58,997 nt of DNA from UBA1181 sp963648205 (GTDB taxonomy: Bacteria; Bacteroidota; Bacteroidia; Bacteroidales; Paludibacteraceae), in the NCBI GenBank assembly GCA_963648205.1, contig CAVJCT010000052.1:1-58997 (forward strand). The letters run 5' to 3'. Positions within the stretch are counted from its first letter, which is position 1; every line of letters begins with the position of its first letter. Below are positions 48,514 to 58,959 of this stretch, piece by piece. The notes under the pieces were generated by a model that did not search any database, had not been told where the DNA came from, and saw nothing but the letters and a program-made list of their open reading frames with translations. Position numbers and translations under genes: made by a program.

Positions 48514-50019
48514 ATGGCAAAAGTAATTGGTGAAGTCATACAGGTGATTGGACCTGTTGTTGACGTAAGTTTTCCAAACATGGAGGAATCTCTACCGCAG
48601 ATTCACGATGCGTTGGAGATTGAGCGTCCAGGACAAAGTAGCCTCATCATTGAGTGTCAGCAGCACATCGGAGAGAACTCAATCCGTACGATTGCGATGG
48701 ACTCAACCGATGGTTTGAAGAGAGGCATGAAAGTAGAGGCTTTGGGACGAGCAATCGCCGTTCCTAAGGGCGACCAGATCAAAGGTAGAATGTTGAACGT
48801 TGTGGGTGAGCCTATCGACGGTATGAAGACATTCGATCGCGCTGATGTATCACCTATTCACCGTCAAGCTCCTAAGTTCGATGAATTGGCAACATCTAAA
48901 GAGATCCTCTTCACTGGTATCAAGGTCATCGACCTTTTGGTTCCTTACCTGAAGGGTGGTAAGATCGGTTTGTTTGGTGGTGCCGGTGTAGGTAAGACAG
49001 TGTTGATTATGGAGTTGATCAACAACATTGCCAAAGGTTACAACGGTTACTCAGTATTCGCAGGAGTTGGAGAGCGTACTCGTGAGGGTAACGACTTGCT
49101 CCGTGAGATGATCGAATCAAACATTGTTCGTTATGGCGACGCCTTCAAGGAGGCAATGGAGAAAGGTGACTGGGATTTGAGCAAAATTGACTACAACGAG
49201 CTCGCTAAATCTCAGGCTACACTTGTGTATGGACAGATGAATGAGCCACCTGGAGCACGTTCTTCAGTTGCATTGTCTGGTTTGACCGTAGCAGAAACAT
49301 TCCGTGATTCTGGACAAGGAGGTAAGGATATCTTGTTCTTCGTGGACAATATCTTCCGTTTCACCCAGGCCGGTTCTGAGGTATCAGCGTTGTTAGGACG
49401 TATGCCATCTGCCGTAGGTTACCAACCAACCCTTGCAACAGAGATGGGACAAATGCAAGAGCGTATCACATCAACAAAGCACGGTTCAATTACCGCCGTA
49501 GAGGCTGTGTATGTGCCTGCAGATGACTTGACCGACCCTGCTCCTGCTACCACATTCTCACACTTGGATGCAACGACAGTGTTGAGCCGTAAGATCGCTG
49601 AGTTGGGTATCTACCCTGCAGTTGACCCATTGGACTCTACTTCTCGTATTTTGGATCCAAACGTTATCGGAAAGGCTCACTACGAGTGCGCTCAGAACGT
49701 AAAGCAAATTCTTCAGAAATACAAGGAGTTGCAGGATATCATCGCCATCTTAGGTATGGAGGAGTTGTCAGAAGACGACAAATTGGTCGTTGCCCGCGCT
49801 CGTCGTATCCAACGTTTCTTGTCACAACCATTCCACGTAGCATCTCAGTTCACCGGTCTTCCAGGTGTCATGGTGCCTATCGAAGAGACAATCAAAGGCT
49901 TCAACGCTATTATCAACGGTGAGGTTGACGATCTTCCAGAGCAGGCATTCTTGAACGTAGGTACGATCGACGACGCTATCGAGAAGGGAAAGAAACTGAT
50001 GTCTCAAGCAACTGCTTAA
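48514..50019 (+). CDS. atpD: F1 ATP synthase subunit beta
   Basis: A 501-residue catalytic subunit. Motifs: GEVIQVIGPVVDVSFPNMEE at the N-terminus, Walker A GLFGGAGVGKTVLIMELINN, ERTREGNDLLREM, LVYGQMNEPPGARSSVALSG, FFVDNIFRFTQAGSEVSALL and the signature PAVDPLDSTSRILDP. All catalytic residues are present. An in-frame Met exists at 48478, but MAKVIGEVI at 48514 fits the family. First gene of the operon in the order atpD-C-orf-B-E-F-H-A-G, which is usual for Bacteroidetes and unlike E. coli. Confidence 0.98.
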   Translation: MAKVIGEVIQVIGPVVDVSFPNMEESLPQIHDALEIERPGQSSLIIECQQHIGENSIRTIAMDSTDGLKRGMKVEALGRAIAVPKGDQIKGRMLNVVGEPIDGMKTFDRADVSPIHRQAPKFDELATSKEILFTGIKVIDLLVPYLKGGKIGLFGGAGVGKTVLIMELINNIAKGYNGYSVFAGVGERTREGNDLLREMIESNIVRYGDAFKEAMEKGDWDLSKIDYNELAKSQATLVYGQMNEPPGARSSVALSGLTVAETFRDSGQGGKDILFFVDNIFRFTQAGSEVSALLGRMPSAVGYQPTLATEMGQMQERITSTKHGSITAVEAVYVPADDLTDPAPATTFSHLDATTVLSRKIAELGIYPAVDPLDSTSRILDPNVIGKAHYECAQNVKQILQKYKELQDIIAILGMEELSEDDKLVVARARRIQRFLSQPFHVASQFTGLPGVMVPIEETIKGFNAIINGEVDDLPEQAFLNVGTIDDAIEKGKKLMSQATA

Positions 50020-50040
50020 CGGTCTTAAAAATTCTACGAT

Positions 50041-50286
50041 ATGAAATTGGAGATTATATCACCAGACAAGTTGGTCTTTGCAGGCGAGGTAGAGCAAGTA
50101 AATCTACCAGGCAGCGCAGGAAGTTTCACTATCCTACCCCACCACGCCGCAATGATTTCATCGTTGAAGAACGGAAATATCTCCTTTCTTTCAGGAGGAG
50201 AACAGACCGTAATCAAAGTAGACGGAGGTTTCGCAGAGATCAAGAACAACGAGATTTCTGTATGTATTGAAAATGTCTTAGAGTAA
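50041..50286 (+). CDS. atpC: F1 ATP synthase subunit epsilon, short form
   Basis: An 81-residue protein covering only the N-terminal beta-sandwich of epsilon: LEIISPDKLVFAGEVEQVNL, GSAGSFTILPHHAAMISSL and VDGGFAEIKNNEISVCIENV. The C-terminal helical hairpin of about 50 residues, which inhibits ATP hydrolysis in E. coli epsilon, is absent; the stop codon follows directly. Short epsilon subunits are known from Bacteroidetes and related groups. It links the central stalk to the c-ring. Confidence 0.93.
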   Translation: MKLEIISPDKLVFAGEVEQVNLPGSAGSFTILPHHAAMISSLKNGNISFLSGGEQTVIKVDGGFAEIKNNEISVCIENVLE

Positions 50287-50297
50287 AATTAGTTTCG

Positions 50298-50696
50298 ATG
50301 GAGAAAGAGACAAAAAAAGCGTGTTGCTTATTAGTCATCGTAATGTTGATTTTGGCAATCATAGGCAATGTCGTTTTCACAAATTTTCTTCCTCAGTATA
50401 GAGAACTGAACATTGTGGCAAGCGTGTTGACAGTCTTTTACTCAGCCTTCGGAATCCTAACGATACTCACTTTGAACAAGAATAAAGACGAGGGGAACAA
50501 ATATGGACGTACGTTCATGTTGCTCAAAGGATTAAAGTTGTTCATCACCGTGATTGGTGCGGTTGTTTACGCTTTCTTCCACAAAACGCTCGTCATTCCG
50601 TTCATCACGATGTTTGTAGTTTACTACATAACATATTCGGTATTTGAGGCAACAGTCCTCTTAAAATTAAACAAGGATTATCAAAAAGAAAAATGA
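50298..50696 (+). CDS. AtpI-position small membrane protein in the atp operon
   Basis: A 132-residue protein with four hydrophobic segments: CCLLVIVMLILAIIGNVVF, IVASVLTVFYSAFGILTILT, FITVIGAVVYAFFHKTLV and FITMFVVYYITYSVFEATV, with a basic C-terminus. It has no motif I can name but sits where AtpI-like assembly factors occur, between epsilon and subunit a. Its stop overlaps the atpB ATG (ATGA), so it is cotranslated. A role in c-ring or a-subunit assembly, or Mg2+ supply, is inferred only from position. Confidence 0.75.
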   Translation: MEKETKKACCLLVIVMLILAIIGNVVFTNFLPQYRELNIVASVLTVFYSAFGILTILTLNKNKDEGNKYGRTFMLLKGLKLFITVIGAVVYAFFHKTLVIPFITMFVVYYITYSVFEATVLLKLNKDYQKEK

Positions 50697-51826
50697 GACA
50701 GTCCAGAAACAAAATGGTAAGCCGCATTGCAAGTGCATTCTTAGCAGTGTTTTGCTTGATGATGAGTTTTTCTCTTCAAGCGCAAGACACTACCGAGGTA
50801 GCCGCAGTAGACACTATTGAGGCTGCGACCGAGAGTGAGTCTGAGCATGCTTCAGAGGCAGAACCTTTGAACATGAAAGAGATGATCTTCGGACACATCG
50901 GGGATGCATACGATTGGCATATCACGACAATTGGAGATGTGCATGTCTCTATTCCTCTACTCTGTATCGTCTACGGACAAAACGGTTTGGATATTTTCTG
51001 TTCTACCAAATTAGGACACGAAGGACACTACGTTGAGTACAAAGGATACAAGATCGCAGAAGAGGGAGACAATGCAGGAAAGATAATCGAAGTTGCAACA
51101 GGAGAGCGTCCTTGGGATTTCTCCATCACGAAGAATGTAATGTCATTGTTCATCAGTTGCGCACTTTTGCTTATCATCTTCCTCTCTATTGCAAAGAAAT
51201 ACCGTGAGAATCCTCGCAAAAGACCTACAGGATTGCAGGCTTTGTTAGAGCCACTCATCGTATCATTGCACGACGACATCATCAAACCAAGTGTTGGTAA
51301 GAACTACAAGAAATTCTCGGCCTATTTGCTGACTGCGTTTTTCTTCATCTTCATCAACAACGTGTTGGGTATCATTCCTATCTTCCCTGGAGGAGCGAAC
51401 TTGACAGGAAACATTGCCATCACCTTTGTATTAGCAGCGCTCACGTTCTTATTGACGAACGTATGTGGAACGAAGGGATATTGGAAAGAGATTTTCTGGC
51501 CAGAGGTTCCAGTATGGTTGAAAGCACCAGTGCCAATCATGCAGTTCATTGAGGTGATGGGAATCTTCACAAAGCCAATCGCATTGTGTATCCGTCTTTT
51601 TGCGAACATGTTCGCAGGTCACGTAATGGTTTTGGTATTGATCGGATTGATTTTCGTATTCGGACAAATGAATGCAATAGCCGGAGCGGGAGTATCTGTC
51701 ATATCAGTGTTGTTGGTTGTGTTTATGTCACTTTTGGAATGTTTGGTATGCTTCATCCAAGCCTACGTGTTTATGACCCTATCAGCCCTGTTCATTGGAA
51801 TGGCGCAAGTAGAGGAACACGAATAA
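50693..51826 (+). CDS. atpB: F0 ATP synthase subunit a with exported N-terminal extension
   Basis: A 377-residue membrane subunit forming the ion half-channels. It begins with a signal peptide (SAFLAVFCLMMSFSLQAQ) and an acidic periplasmic stretch of about 100 residues, features common in Bacteroidetes AtpB but missing in E. coli (271 residues). The core has FFIFINNVLGIIPIFPGGAN, and CIRLFANMFAGHVMVL with the essential Arg, then LLECLVCFIQAYVFMTLSAL. It overlaps the preceding gene by 4 bp. The c subunit follows after 55 bp. Confidence 0.95.
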   Translation: MRQSRNKMVSRIASAFLAVFCLMMSFSLQAQDTTEVAAVDTIEAATESESEHASEAEPLNMKEMIFGHIGDAYDWHITTIGDVHVSIPLLCIVYGQNGLDIFCSTKLGHEGHYVEYKGYKIAEEGDNAGKIIEVATGERPWDFSITKNVMSLFISCALLLIIFLSIAKKYRENPRKRPTGLQALLEPLIVSLHDDIIKPSVGKNYKKFSAYLLTAFFFIFINNVLGIIPIFPGGANLTGNIAITFVLAALTFLLTNVCGTKGYWKEIFWPEVPVWLKAPVPIMQFIEVMGIFTKPIALCIRLFANMFAGHVMVLVLIGLIFVFGQMNAIAGAGVSVISVLLVVFMSLLECLVCFIQAYVFMTLSALFIGMAQVEEHE

Positions 51827-51881
51827 ACGAAGCAAAAACAAGAAATAACAAAATTCAAATAACAATTAAAAATTAGAAACT

Positions 51882-52136
51882 ATGATGAGTATTTTATTGC
51901 AAGCAGCAGCTGCAGGTGTAGCGACTGCAAAATTAGGTGCAGCTATCGGAGCAGGTATCGCAGCAATCGGAGCAGGTATCGGTATCGGTAAGATTGGTGG
52001 ATCTGCAATGGAAGCAATCGGACGTCAACCAGAGGCATCAAGTGACATCCGAAGCAACATGATTGTAGCAGCCGCCTTGGTCGAGGGAGCAGCATTCTTG
52101 GCTATCATCGTTGCTATTTTGGCATTGTTCGTATAA
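51882..52136 (+). CDS. atpE: F0 ATP synthase subunit c
   Basis: An 84-residue hairpin of two membrane helices. The polar loop is GRQPEASSDIR and the ion-binding carboxylate is Glu68 in AALVEGAAFLAII. The residues that define Na+-binding c-rings in Ilyobacter (Gln in helix 1 and Glu-Ser in helix 2) are replaced by Ile (GAGIGIGKIG) and Glu-Gly, so the ring is predicted to carry H+. Normal length. Confidence 0.96.
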   Translation: MMSILLQAAAAGVATAKLGAAIGAGIAAIGAGIGIGKIGGSAMEAIGRQPEASSDIRSNMIVAAALVEGAAFLAIIVAILALFV

Positions 52137-52154
52137 TTCTAAAAGGATAAAATT

Positions 52155-52655
52155 ATGTCATTACTGACACCAGATTTTGGACTTTTATTCTGGATGCTTC
52201 TTTGCTTCCTTATTGTCGTCTTCATTCTTGGTAAGTGGGGGTGGCCTGCTATCGTCGGAATGATAGAAGATAGAGGAAACTACATTGAAGAATCTCTTAA
52301 AAAGGCAGACGAAGCAAACGCCGCATTGGCCAACATCAAGGCTGAGAGCGAGAAGATGCTTGCAGAGGCTAAGAACGAGAGACTCGAGATGTTGAGAGAA
52401 GCCACCAAATTAAAAGATAAGATGATTGAGGATGCGAAAACGCAAGCAAGCGTAGAAGCGAACAAAATCATTGAAAATGCGAAGGAAAGCATCCAATTGG
52501 AGAAAGATAATGCCGTTAAGGAGATTCGTTCTCAAGTTGCCGCCCTTTCTGTAGACATTGCAGAGAAGGTATTGCGTAGCAAGTTGGACAATGAGAGTGC
52601 TCAACTCGACATGATCAACAAACTTTTGGATGAGGTAAACATAGCTAAATCGTAA
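52155..52655 (+). CDS. atpF: F0 ATP synthase subunit b
   Basis: A 166-residue peripheral stalk subunit: one N-terminal membrane helix (GLLFWMLLCFLIVVFILGKW), then a long charged helix for dimerisation (KKADEANAALANIKAESEKM, KDKMIEDAKTQASVEANKI) and a C-terminal part that binds delta (IAEKVLRSKLDNESAQLDMI). Size and composition agree with family. Followed by atpH after 5 bp. Confidence 0.95.
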   Translation: MSLLTPDFGLLFWMLLCFLIVVFILGKWGWPAIVGMIEDRGNYIEESLKKADEANAALANIKAESEKMLAEAKNERLEMLREATKLKDKMIEDAKTQASVEANKIIENAKESIQLEKDNAVKEIRSQVAALSVDIAEKVLRSKLDNESAQLDMINKLLDEVNIAKS

Positions 52656-52660
52656 AGCCG

Positions 52661-53215
52661 ATGAATACAGGTAAAATTTCAGCAAGGTATGCCAAGGCAC
52701 TCTATATGTTTGCGGAAGACAGCAATCACGAAGAGTTGGTGTACAATGATGTGAAGACGCTTTCTGACAATTTCTCGTTAGTGCCGCAGTTAAGTGAGGC
52801 GTTGGACAACCCAACAATATCAGACCAGAAAAAGAGAGAGTTGCTAATCACTGCTGCTGGTACCCAAGTATGCACCGAATTCAGTCGCTTTGTAGATTTG
52901 GTCATCGAGCATAAACGAGAAGAATACTTTCGAACCATCTGCTTGGTGTTCCAAGATATGTATCGCAAAAAGAAGAACATCATCACGAGCAAATTAGTAA
53001 CGGCAGCTCCTATCACTCAAGCCGAGGAAGACCGTATGAGGCAGGCTGTAAAGTCAGTAACAGACGGTGACATCGAATTTGAGAAGGAGGTTGACCCTGA
53101 TTTGATTGGTGGCTTTGTCTTGAATGTAGAGACCTATCAATTGGACGCCAGCATCAAAAGTCAGTTGCGCAATGTGAAAAACACATTGTTGAGCAACAAC
53201 TCAGCAGAGGCGTAG
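52661..53215 (+). CDS. atpH: F1 ATP synthase subunit delta
   Basis: A 184-residue subunit joining the peripheral stalk to F1. Seen: ISARYAKALYMFAEDSNHEE, LSEALDNPTISDQKKRELL and the C-terminal signature FEKEVDPDLIGGFVLNVETY then QLDASIKSQLRNVKNTL. Length is normal. It lies between atpF and atpA as in most operons. Confidence 0.95.
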   Translation: MNTGKISARYAKALYMFAEDSNHEELVYNDVKTLSDNFSLVPQLSEALDNPTISDQKKRELLITAAGTQVCTEFSRFVDLVIEHKREEYFRTICLVFQDMYRKKKNIITSKLVTAAPITQAEEDRMRQAVKSVTDGDIEFEKEVDPDLIGGFVLNVETYQLDASIKSQLRNVKNTLLSNNSAEA

Positions 53216-53253
53216 CAAGCATTAGTATTCAAATTTTTAAGAAGTAATTTATT

Positions 53254-54840
<1,587 letters not shown>

Positions 54841-54843
54841 CAA

Positions 54844-55719
54844 ATGGCATCACTAAAAGAAGTAAAAGCAAGAATCGCCTCAGTGAACTCTACTAAGAAG
54901 ATCACGGGCGCGATGAAGATGGTTTCTTCGGCAAAGTTGAAGAAAGCCCAAATGGCTATCGAGAACATTTTGCCTTACCAGAACCGTCTGAATAGCATAT
55001 TGGAAAGTTTCTTGGCGACAGAGACTGACTTTAGGTCTGACTTTTCTGCCGTTCGAGAAGTCAAGAAAGTTGCTATCGTAGCCTTTTCTTCTAATTCAAG
55101 CCTTTGCGGTGCATTCAATTCCAACGTAATTAAGGAGTTGAACAGAATTGTCAAAGAAGAGAGCAATAATGGTGTTGCTATCACACTCTACCCTATCGGT
55201 AAGAAAGTGAAAGACGCTGTTAAGAAAATCGATAATGTGGAAAAAGTTGACATTGACACAGACCTTGCCGACCACCCTACTTTCGATGCTATCAGTGTCA
55301 TCACAAACGAACTGATGAATAAATTCTTGGCAAAAGAGTATGATAAAGTGATTTTGGTTTACCATCACTTGAAGAATACTGCTGTTCAAAAATTGCAAAC
55401 AGAAACCTTCCTGCCTATTAAGTTAGACGCAGGTAAAGACGCAAAAGATAGCGTTTGCGGAGATTTCATTGTAGAGCCAAGCAAGTTGGAAGTCTTAGAG
55501 GCTTTGTTACCAAAAGCCTTGAGGACGAAAATGTACGCTTGCCTACTCGACTCCAATGCTTCAGAGCATGGTGCTCGTGTAGTAGCAATGCAGGTTGCCT
55601 CAGATAACGCAACTCAGTTGATCAACGAACTGAACATCTTGTATAACAAGACTCGTCAGCAAGCAATCACAAACGAGTTGCTTGATATTGTCGGAGGTGC
55701 TTCCGCACTGCAGAATTAG
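54844..55719 (+). CDS. atpG: F1 ATP synthase subunit gamma
   Basis: A 291-residue rotor subunit. N-terminal helix ASLKEVKARIASVNSTKKIT and GAMKMVSSAKLKKAQ; central Rossmann-like part SSNSSLCGAFNSNVIKEL; C-terminal helix MQVASDNATQLINELNILYN then KTRQQAITNELLDIVGGASA. Normal length. It is the last gene of the operon, followed by a strong terminator. Confidence 0.97.
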   Translation: MASLKEVKARIASVNSTKKITGAMKMVSSAKLKKAQMAIENILPYQNRLNSILESFLATETDFRSDFSAVREVKKVAIVAFSSNSSLCGAFNSNVIKELNRIVKEESNNGVAITLYPIGKKVKDAVKKIDNVEKVDIDTDLADHPTFDAISVITNELMNKFLAKEYDKVILVYHHLKNTAVQKLQTETFLPIKLDAGKDAKDSVCGDFIVEPSKLEVLEALLPKALRTKMYACLLDSNASEHGARVVAMQVASDNATQLINELNILYNKTRQQAITNELLDIVGGASALQN

Positions 55720-55737
55720 GAAGCAATCAAATATTAA

Positions 55738-55780
55738 GAAGACGGTTGAGTGTTTTTGCATTCAACCGTCTTCTTTTTAC
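55738..55780 (+). terminator. Terminator of the atp operon
   Basis: A perfect 12-bp stem (GAAGACGGTTGA 55738-55749 with TCAACCGTCTTC 55762-55773) followed by TTTTTAC. It ends the atp transcript 19 bp after atpG. Confidence 0.92.
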
Positions 55781-55817
55781 TTAGTCCCAAACATTCTCTT
55801 TATTACGATATTTTTAC

Positions 55818-55825
55818 TAAATTTG
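55818..55825 (+). promoter_or_regulatory. Candidate -7 element of the OmpA-like gene
   Basis: TAAATTTG at 55818-55825, 37 bp before the ATG, fits TAnnTTTG. No clear -33 element at the normal distance. Confidence 0.5.
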
Positions 55826-55861
55826 CAATCATAATTTTTTTGAAATTTCATTTTTCCAAAT

Positions 55862-56881
55862 ATGAAAAAGATTGTTTCTTTTTTTCTTTTGAGCGTGATT
55901 GCAAGTTCTTGTGTGAGCAAGAAAGAATTGACGGACGCAACAAACCGACTCAATGAATGTCAAGTTACAACTGAAGAACAGAGCCAGAATATCAACGCAC
56001 TCCGCAGAAAAATTTCGCAGATGCAATATGACTCTGCTGCTGCACAGCTTGCCATCCAAAAATTCATGGAAGACTCCATCTCGCAGTCAAAGACTTTGCA
56101 TCAGGCAGAAATGGAAATTGAAGATTTGAAGTCTGCTAATAAACAGTTGACTGAGAAACTCACCAACTCTACCAACTCTAACGAGATTAAGAGTCTTTTG
56201 GCAGACCTTCAAAAGACACAGGAGAAACTCCAAAAACGTGAGGACGACCTCACCGCTTCAGAAAAGAATCTAAAGGCTTCTCAAGAAGAGTTAGAGAAGG
56301 CTTCCAAATCACTTTCACAAAAAGAGCAACAACTCTCTGAAAAGGTGAAGAAGGTGAACGAACTCAACGCAATCATCAGCAAGCAAGACAGCATCTTGAA
56401 AAGTTTGCGTGAAAAAGTGGCAGCTGCGTTCAAAAGTTTCAAAGGGAAAGGCATTGAAGTTGAGAATAAAAATGGCAAGGTTTACGTTCGTTTGGACGAA
56501 AAACTTATGTTCAAATCTGGCAAATGGGAAGTAGACGAAAAGGGAGGAACTGCTCTCAAAACACTTTCCAAGTTTTTGGCAGAGAATAGAGACATTGACG
56601 TTGTTGTGGAAGGTCACACTGACAGCCTCGCCTACCGTGGAAACGGCTACATCCTCGACAACTGGGATTTGAGCGCGAAACGTGCCACTGCAATCGTCAG
56701 AATGCTTTTGGAGAATAAGGGTGTTAATCCTGCAAAAATTTCAGCCTCTGGACGCGCCGAGTTCTGCCCTATCAACGACAACAGCACGACAGAATCAAGA
56801 AGCAAAAACAGAAGAACGGAAATCATTCTTAGTCCTAACTTAGACGAACTCTTAGAGTCGATGTTAAACAGCAACGATTAG
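55862..56881 (+). CDS. OmpA-family peptidoglycan-associated lipoprotein with coiled coil
   Basis: A 339-residue envelope protein: lipoprotein signal (KKIVSFFLLSVIASSC, Cys17), a long coiled coil over about residues 25-190 rich in Glu, Lys and Gln, then a C-terminal OmpA domain (EVENKNGKVYVRLDEKLMFK, DVVVEGHTDSLAYRG, NWDLSAKRATAIVRMLLEN, SKNRRTEIILSP). The Asp and Arg residues that bind diaminopimelate in peptidoglycan are present (NWDLSAKRA, KNRRTEI). It should tether the outer membrane to the wall. The LtaS-like gene follows after 21 bp. Confidence 0.93.
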   Translation: MKKIVSFFLLSVIASSCVSKKELTDATNRLNECQVTTEEQSQNINALRRKISQMQYDSAAAQLAIQKFMEDSISQSKTLHQAEMEIEDLKSANKQLTEKLTNSTNSNEIKSLLADLQKTQEKLQKREDDLTASEKNLKASQEELEKASKSLSQKEQQLSEKVKKVNELNAIISKQDSILKSLREKVAAAFKSFKGKGIEVENKNGKVYVRLDEKLMFKSGKWEVDEKGGTALKTLSKFLAENRDIDVVVEGHTDSLAYRGNGYILDNWDLSAKRATAIVRMLLENKGVNPAKISASGRAEFCPINDNSTTESRSKNRRTEIILSPNLDELLESMLNSND

Positions 56882-56902
56882 GAATCGTAAAAATTTCAAG
56901 AA

Positions 56903-58879
56903 ATGAATAAAGCAATTTCCAAATGTCTCTCGTCAGAGACCTTCTCGTTAATCTGGAATATTTTCTGGGCCATGTTCGCTTACATGGCCTGTCGTTTTGT
57001 GTTTTTCCTTGAAAACCACGCAATCTACACTGATATATCATTCTCCCATTGGTTAGAAATCATCACAGGCGGTATGCGCTTCGACTTAACCGCCGTCCTC
57101 TACACCAATATTCTATTAATCTTGTTACTTGCCTTTCCGTGCCACCTCAAATATAAATTATCCGACAAAATCGGAAGAATTTACTATGTGATACTCAACG
57201 GATTAGGAGTTGTGATGAACCTTTGCGACACAGTGTATTTCCGTTTCACTGGACGAAGGACCACCTGCACGATATTTCAGGAATTTGAAGGAGAAAACAA
57301 CCTTCTTTCCATTCTGAAAGCAGAACTAATAAACCACTGGTATCTTGTTCTCACAGCATTCATCTTCTTCATTTTCTTATTCTTCATTTACAAAGCACCA
57401 AAAATCAGTAAACCTAACAATCTAAAGGTTTATTATTTATATAAAGTTCCATTGTTCGTACTGATTATTTTCTTGACAATCAATGGAATACGTGGCGGTT
57501 TCGGGTCATTCGTACGCCCTATCACATTAAGCAATGCCAACCAATATACATCAAAGGCTACAGAGACAACTTTGGTGCTAAACACGCCATTTTCGATGAT
57601 TCGCACCATCGGCAAACAGTCCTACCCCGATTGCAAATATTTCGACAAAGAAGAATCGGCAACAATTTTCTCTCCTATTCACCAACCCAACGACTCCATT
57701 CCTTTTCAAAGCAAAAATGTAGTCGTCATTATTTGGGAGAGTCTGGCTCGCGAATATGTTGGTGCGCTAAACACAGAATTTGGTCCTGATTATGTAGGTT
57801 ATACGCCATTTATTGACTCACTGATAACCAAGAGTTTAACATTCAAATATTCTTACAGTACAGGAAGAAAAAGTATTGACGCAATGCCTTCGATACTATC
57901 CAGCATCCCTCGGTTTATTGAGCCTTTTATTCTATCACCATACTACTCAGACCGGCTTGGAGGTTTGGCTACGGAATTGAACAAGAAAGGCTACTACACT
58001 GCCTTCTTCCACGGCGCGCCCAACGGCTCAATGGGATTCCAATCTTTTGCCCGAAGAACAGGGTTTAAAGACTACTACGGTATGACCGAATATGTCGAAG
58101 ACAACCGCTTCGGAGGCGAGGCAGACTATGACGGAACATGGGCTATCTGGGACGAGAAATTCTTGCAATACTACGCAACAAAGATGAGCGAATTTAAACA
58201 GCCATTCCTGACCAGTATCTTTACTGCCACCTCGCATCACCCTTTCGTTGTACCCCAAGAGTATGAAGATAAATTTTCGGGAGGTGACTTGGCCATCCAC
58301 AAACCAATGCAATACACGGACTATTCCTTCAGAAAATTCTTCGAGTTTGCCTCAAAACAAGACTGGTACAAAAACACCATTTTCGTCATCACAGGAGATC
58401 ATTCTAACATGAGCAACCACGATTACTACAACTCCGATTTAGGTGCGTTTGGTGTTCCAGTCATCGTCTTCGACCCTTCAGGAGAAACTCCTACTGGCAT
58501 TCAGGATAAAATCGCACAGCAGACTGACATTATGCCGACGGTTTTGGGTATGCTCCACTACGACGAGCCTTACCTCGCATTCGGCTTCGACCTCATTAAC
58601 ACCCCTAAAGAAAAGATATCCGCAATCAACCACAACAACGGTATTTATCAATTCGTCAAAAACGGTTATTACCTCCAGTTTGACGGCATAAAAACAACTG
58701 CTGTCTATGCACTTTCAGACTCTACCATGAGGGAAAATCTCAATGGCAAATTAGAGTCTCAGCCCGAAATGGAGCGTGAAATGAAAGCCATCATACAGCA
58801 GTATATGGAACGAATCAAAACAGATCAGTTGGTTGTAGACGATTCTACTTCTTCATCTCAACATACGGGAGTTCGGTAG
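56903..58879 (+). CDS. LtaS/OpgB-like sulfatase-fold membrane phosphotransferase
   Basis: A 658-residue inner-membrane protein: about five N-terminal membrane helices (to residue 200), then an extracytoplasmic alkaline-phosphatase-fold domain. Metal and nucleophile motifs: VVIIWESLAREYVGAL, likely nucleophile Ser324 in STGRKSIDAMPSILS (Thr in S. aureus LtaS), FFHGAPNGSMGFQSF and FVITGDHSNMSNHDYY. In Gram-negative bacteria such enzymes move phosphoglycerol or phosphoethanolamine onto periplasmic glycans or lipids; teichoic acid is not expected here. Substrate unknown. Probably cotranscribed with the OmpA-like gene. Confidence 0.9.
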   Translation: MNKAISKCLSSETFSLIWNIFWAMFAYMACRFVFFLENHAIYTDISFSHWLEIITGGMRFDLTAVLYTNILLILLLAFPCHLKYKLSDKIGRIYYVILNGLGVVMNLCDTVYFRFTGRRTTCTIFQEFEGENNLLSILKAELINHWYLVLTAFIFFIFLFFIYKAPKISKPNNLKVYYLYKVPLFVLIIFLTINGIRGGFGSFVRPITLSNANQYTSKATETTLVLNTPFSMIRTIGKQSYPDCKYFDKEESATIFSPIHQPNDSIPFQSKNVVVIIWESLAREYVGALNTEFGPDYVGYTPFIDSLITKSLTFKYSYSTGRKSIDAMPSILSSIPRFIEPFILSPYYSDRLGGLATELNKKGYYTAFFHGAPNGSMGFQSFARRTGFKDYYGMTEYVEDNRFGGEADYDGTWAIWDEKFLQYYATKMSEFKQPFLTSIFTATSHHPFVVPQEYEDKFSGGDLAIHKPMQYTDYSFRKFFEFASKQDWYKNTIFVITGDHSNMSNHDYYNSDLGAFGVPVIVFDPSGETPTGIQDKIAQQTDIMPTVLGMLHYDEPYLAFGFDLINTPKEKISAINHNNGIYQFVKNGYYLQFDGIKTTAVYALSDSTMRENLNGKLESQPEMEREMKAIIQQYMERIKTDQLVVDDSTSSSQHTGVR

Positions 58880-58928
58880 AAAACAATTAACCCACTCCGC
58901 CAACCGCAAAATGTTACAGGTTCAACAC

Positions 58929-58959
58929 TTGTCCAATCCACAGATTTCACCTATCTTTA
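58929..58959 (+). promoter_or_regulatory. Candidate promoter at the right edge
   Basis: TTG at 58929-58931, 20-bp spacer, TATCTTTA at 58952-58959 (last base differs from TAnnTTTG). It would serve a gene starting beyond the window. The remaining 118 bp after the LtaS-like gene show no reading frame I can support. Confidence 0.35.

Noticed and set aside
51882..52136. Na+-dependent ATP synthase c-ring
   Set aside because: The Gln in helix 1 and the Glu-Ser pair in helix 2 that coordinate Na+ are missing; the Glu is followed by Gly, as in H+-type rings.
56903..58879. Lipoteichoic acid synthase in the strict sense
   Set aside because: Lipid A genes in the same window show a Gram-negative envelope, so teichoic acid is not expected; only the enzyme superfamily is supported.
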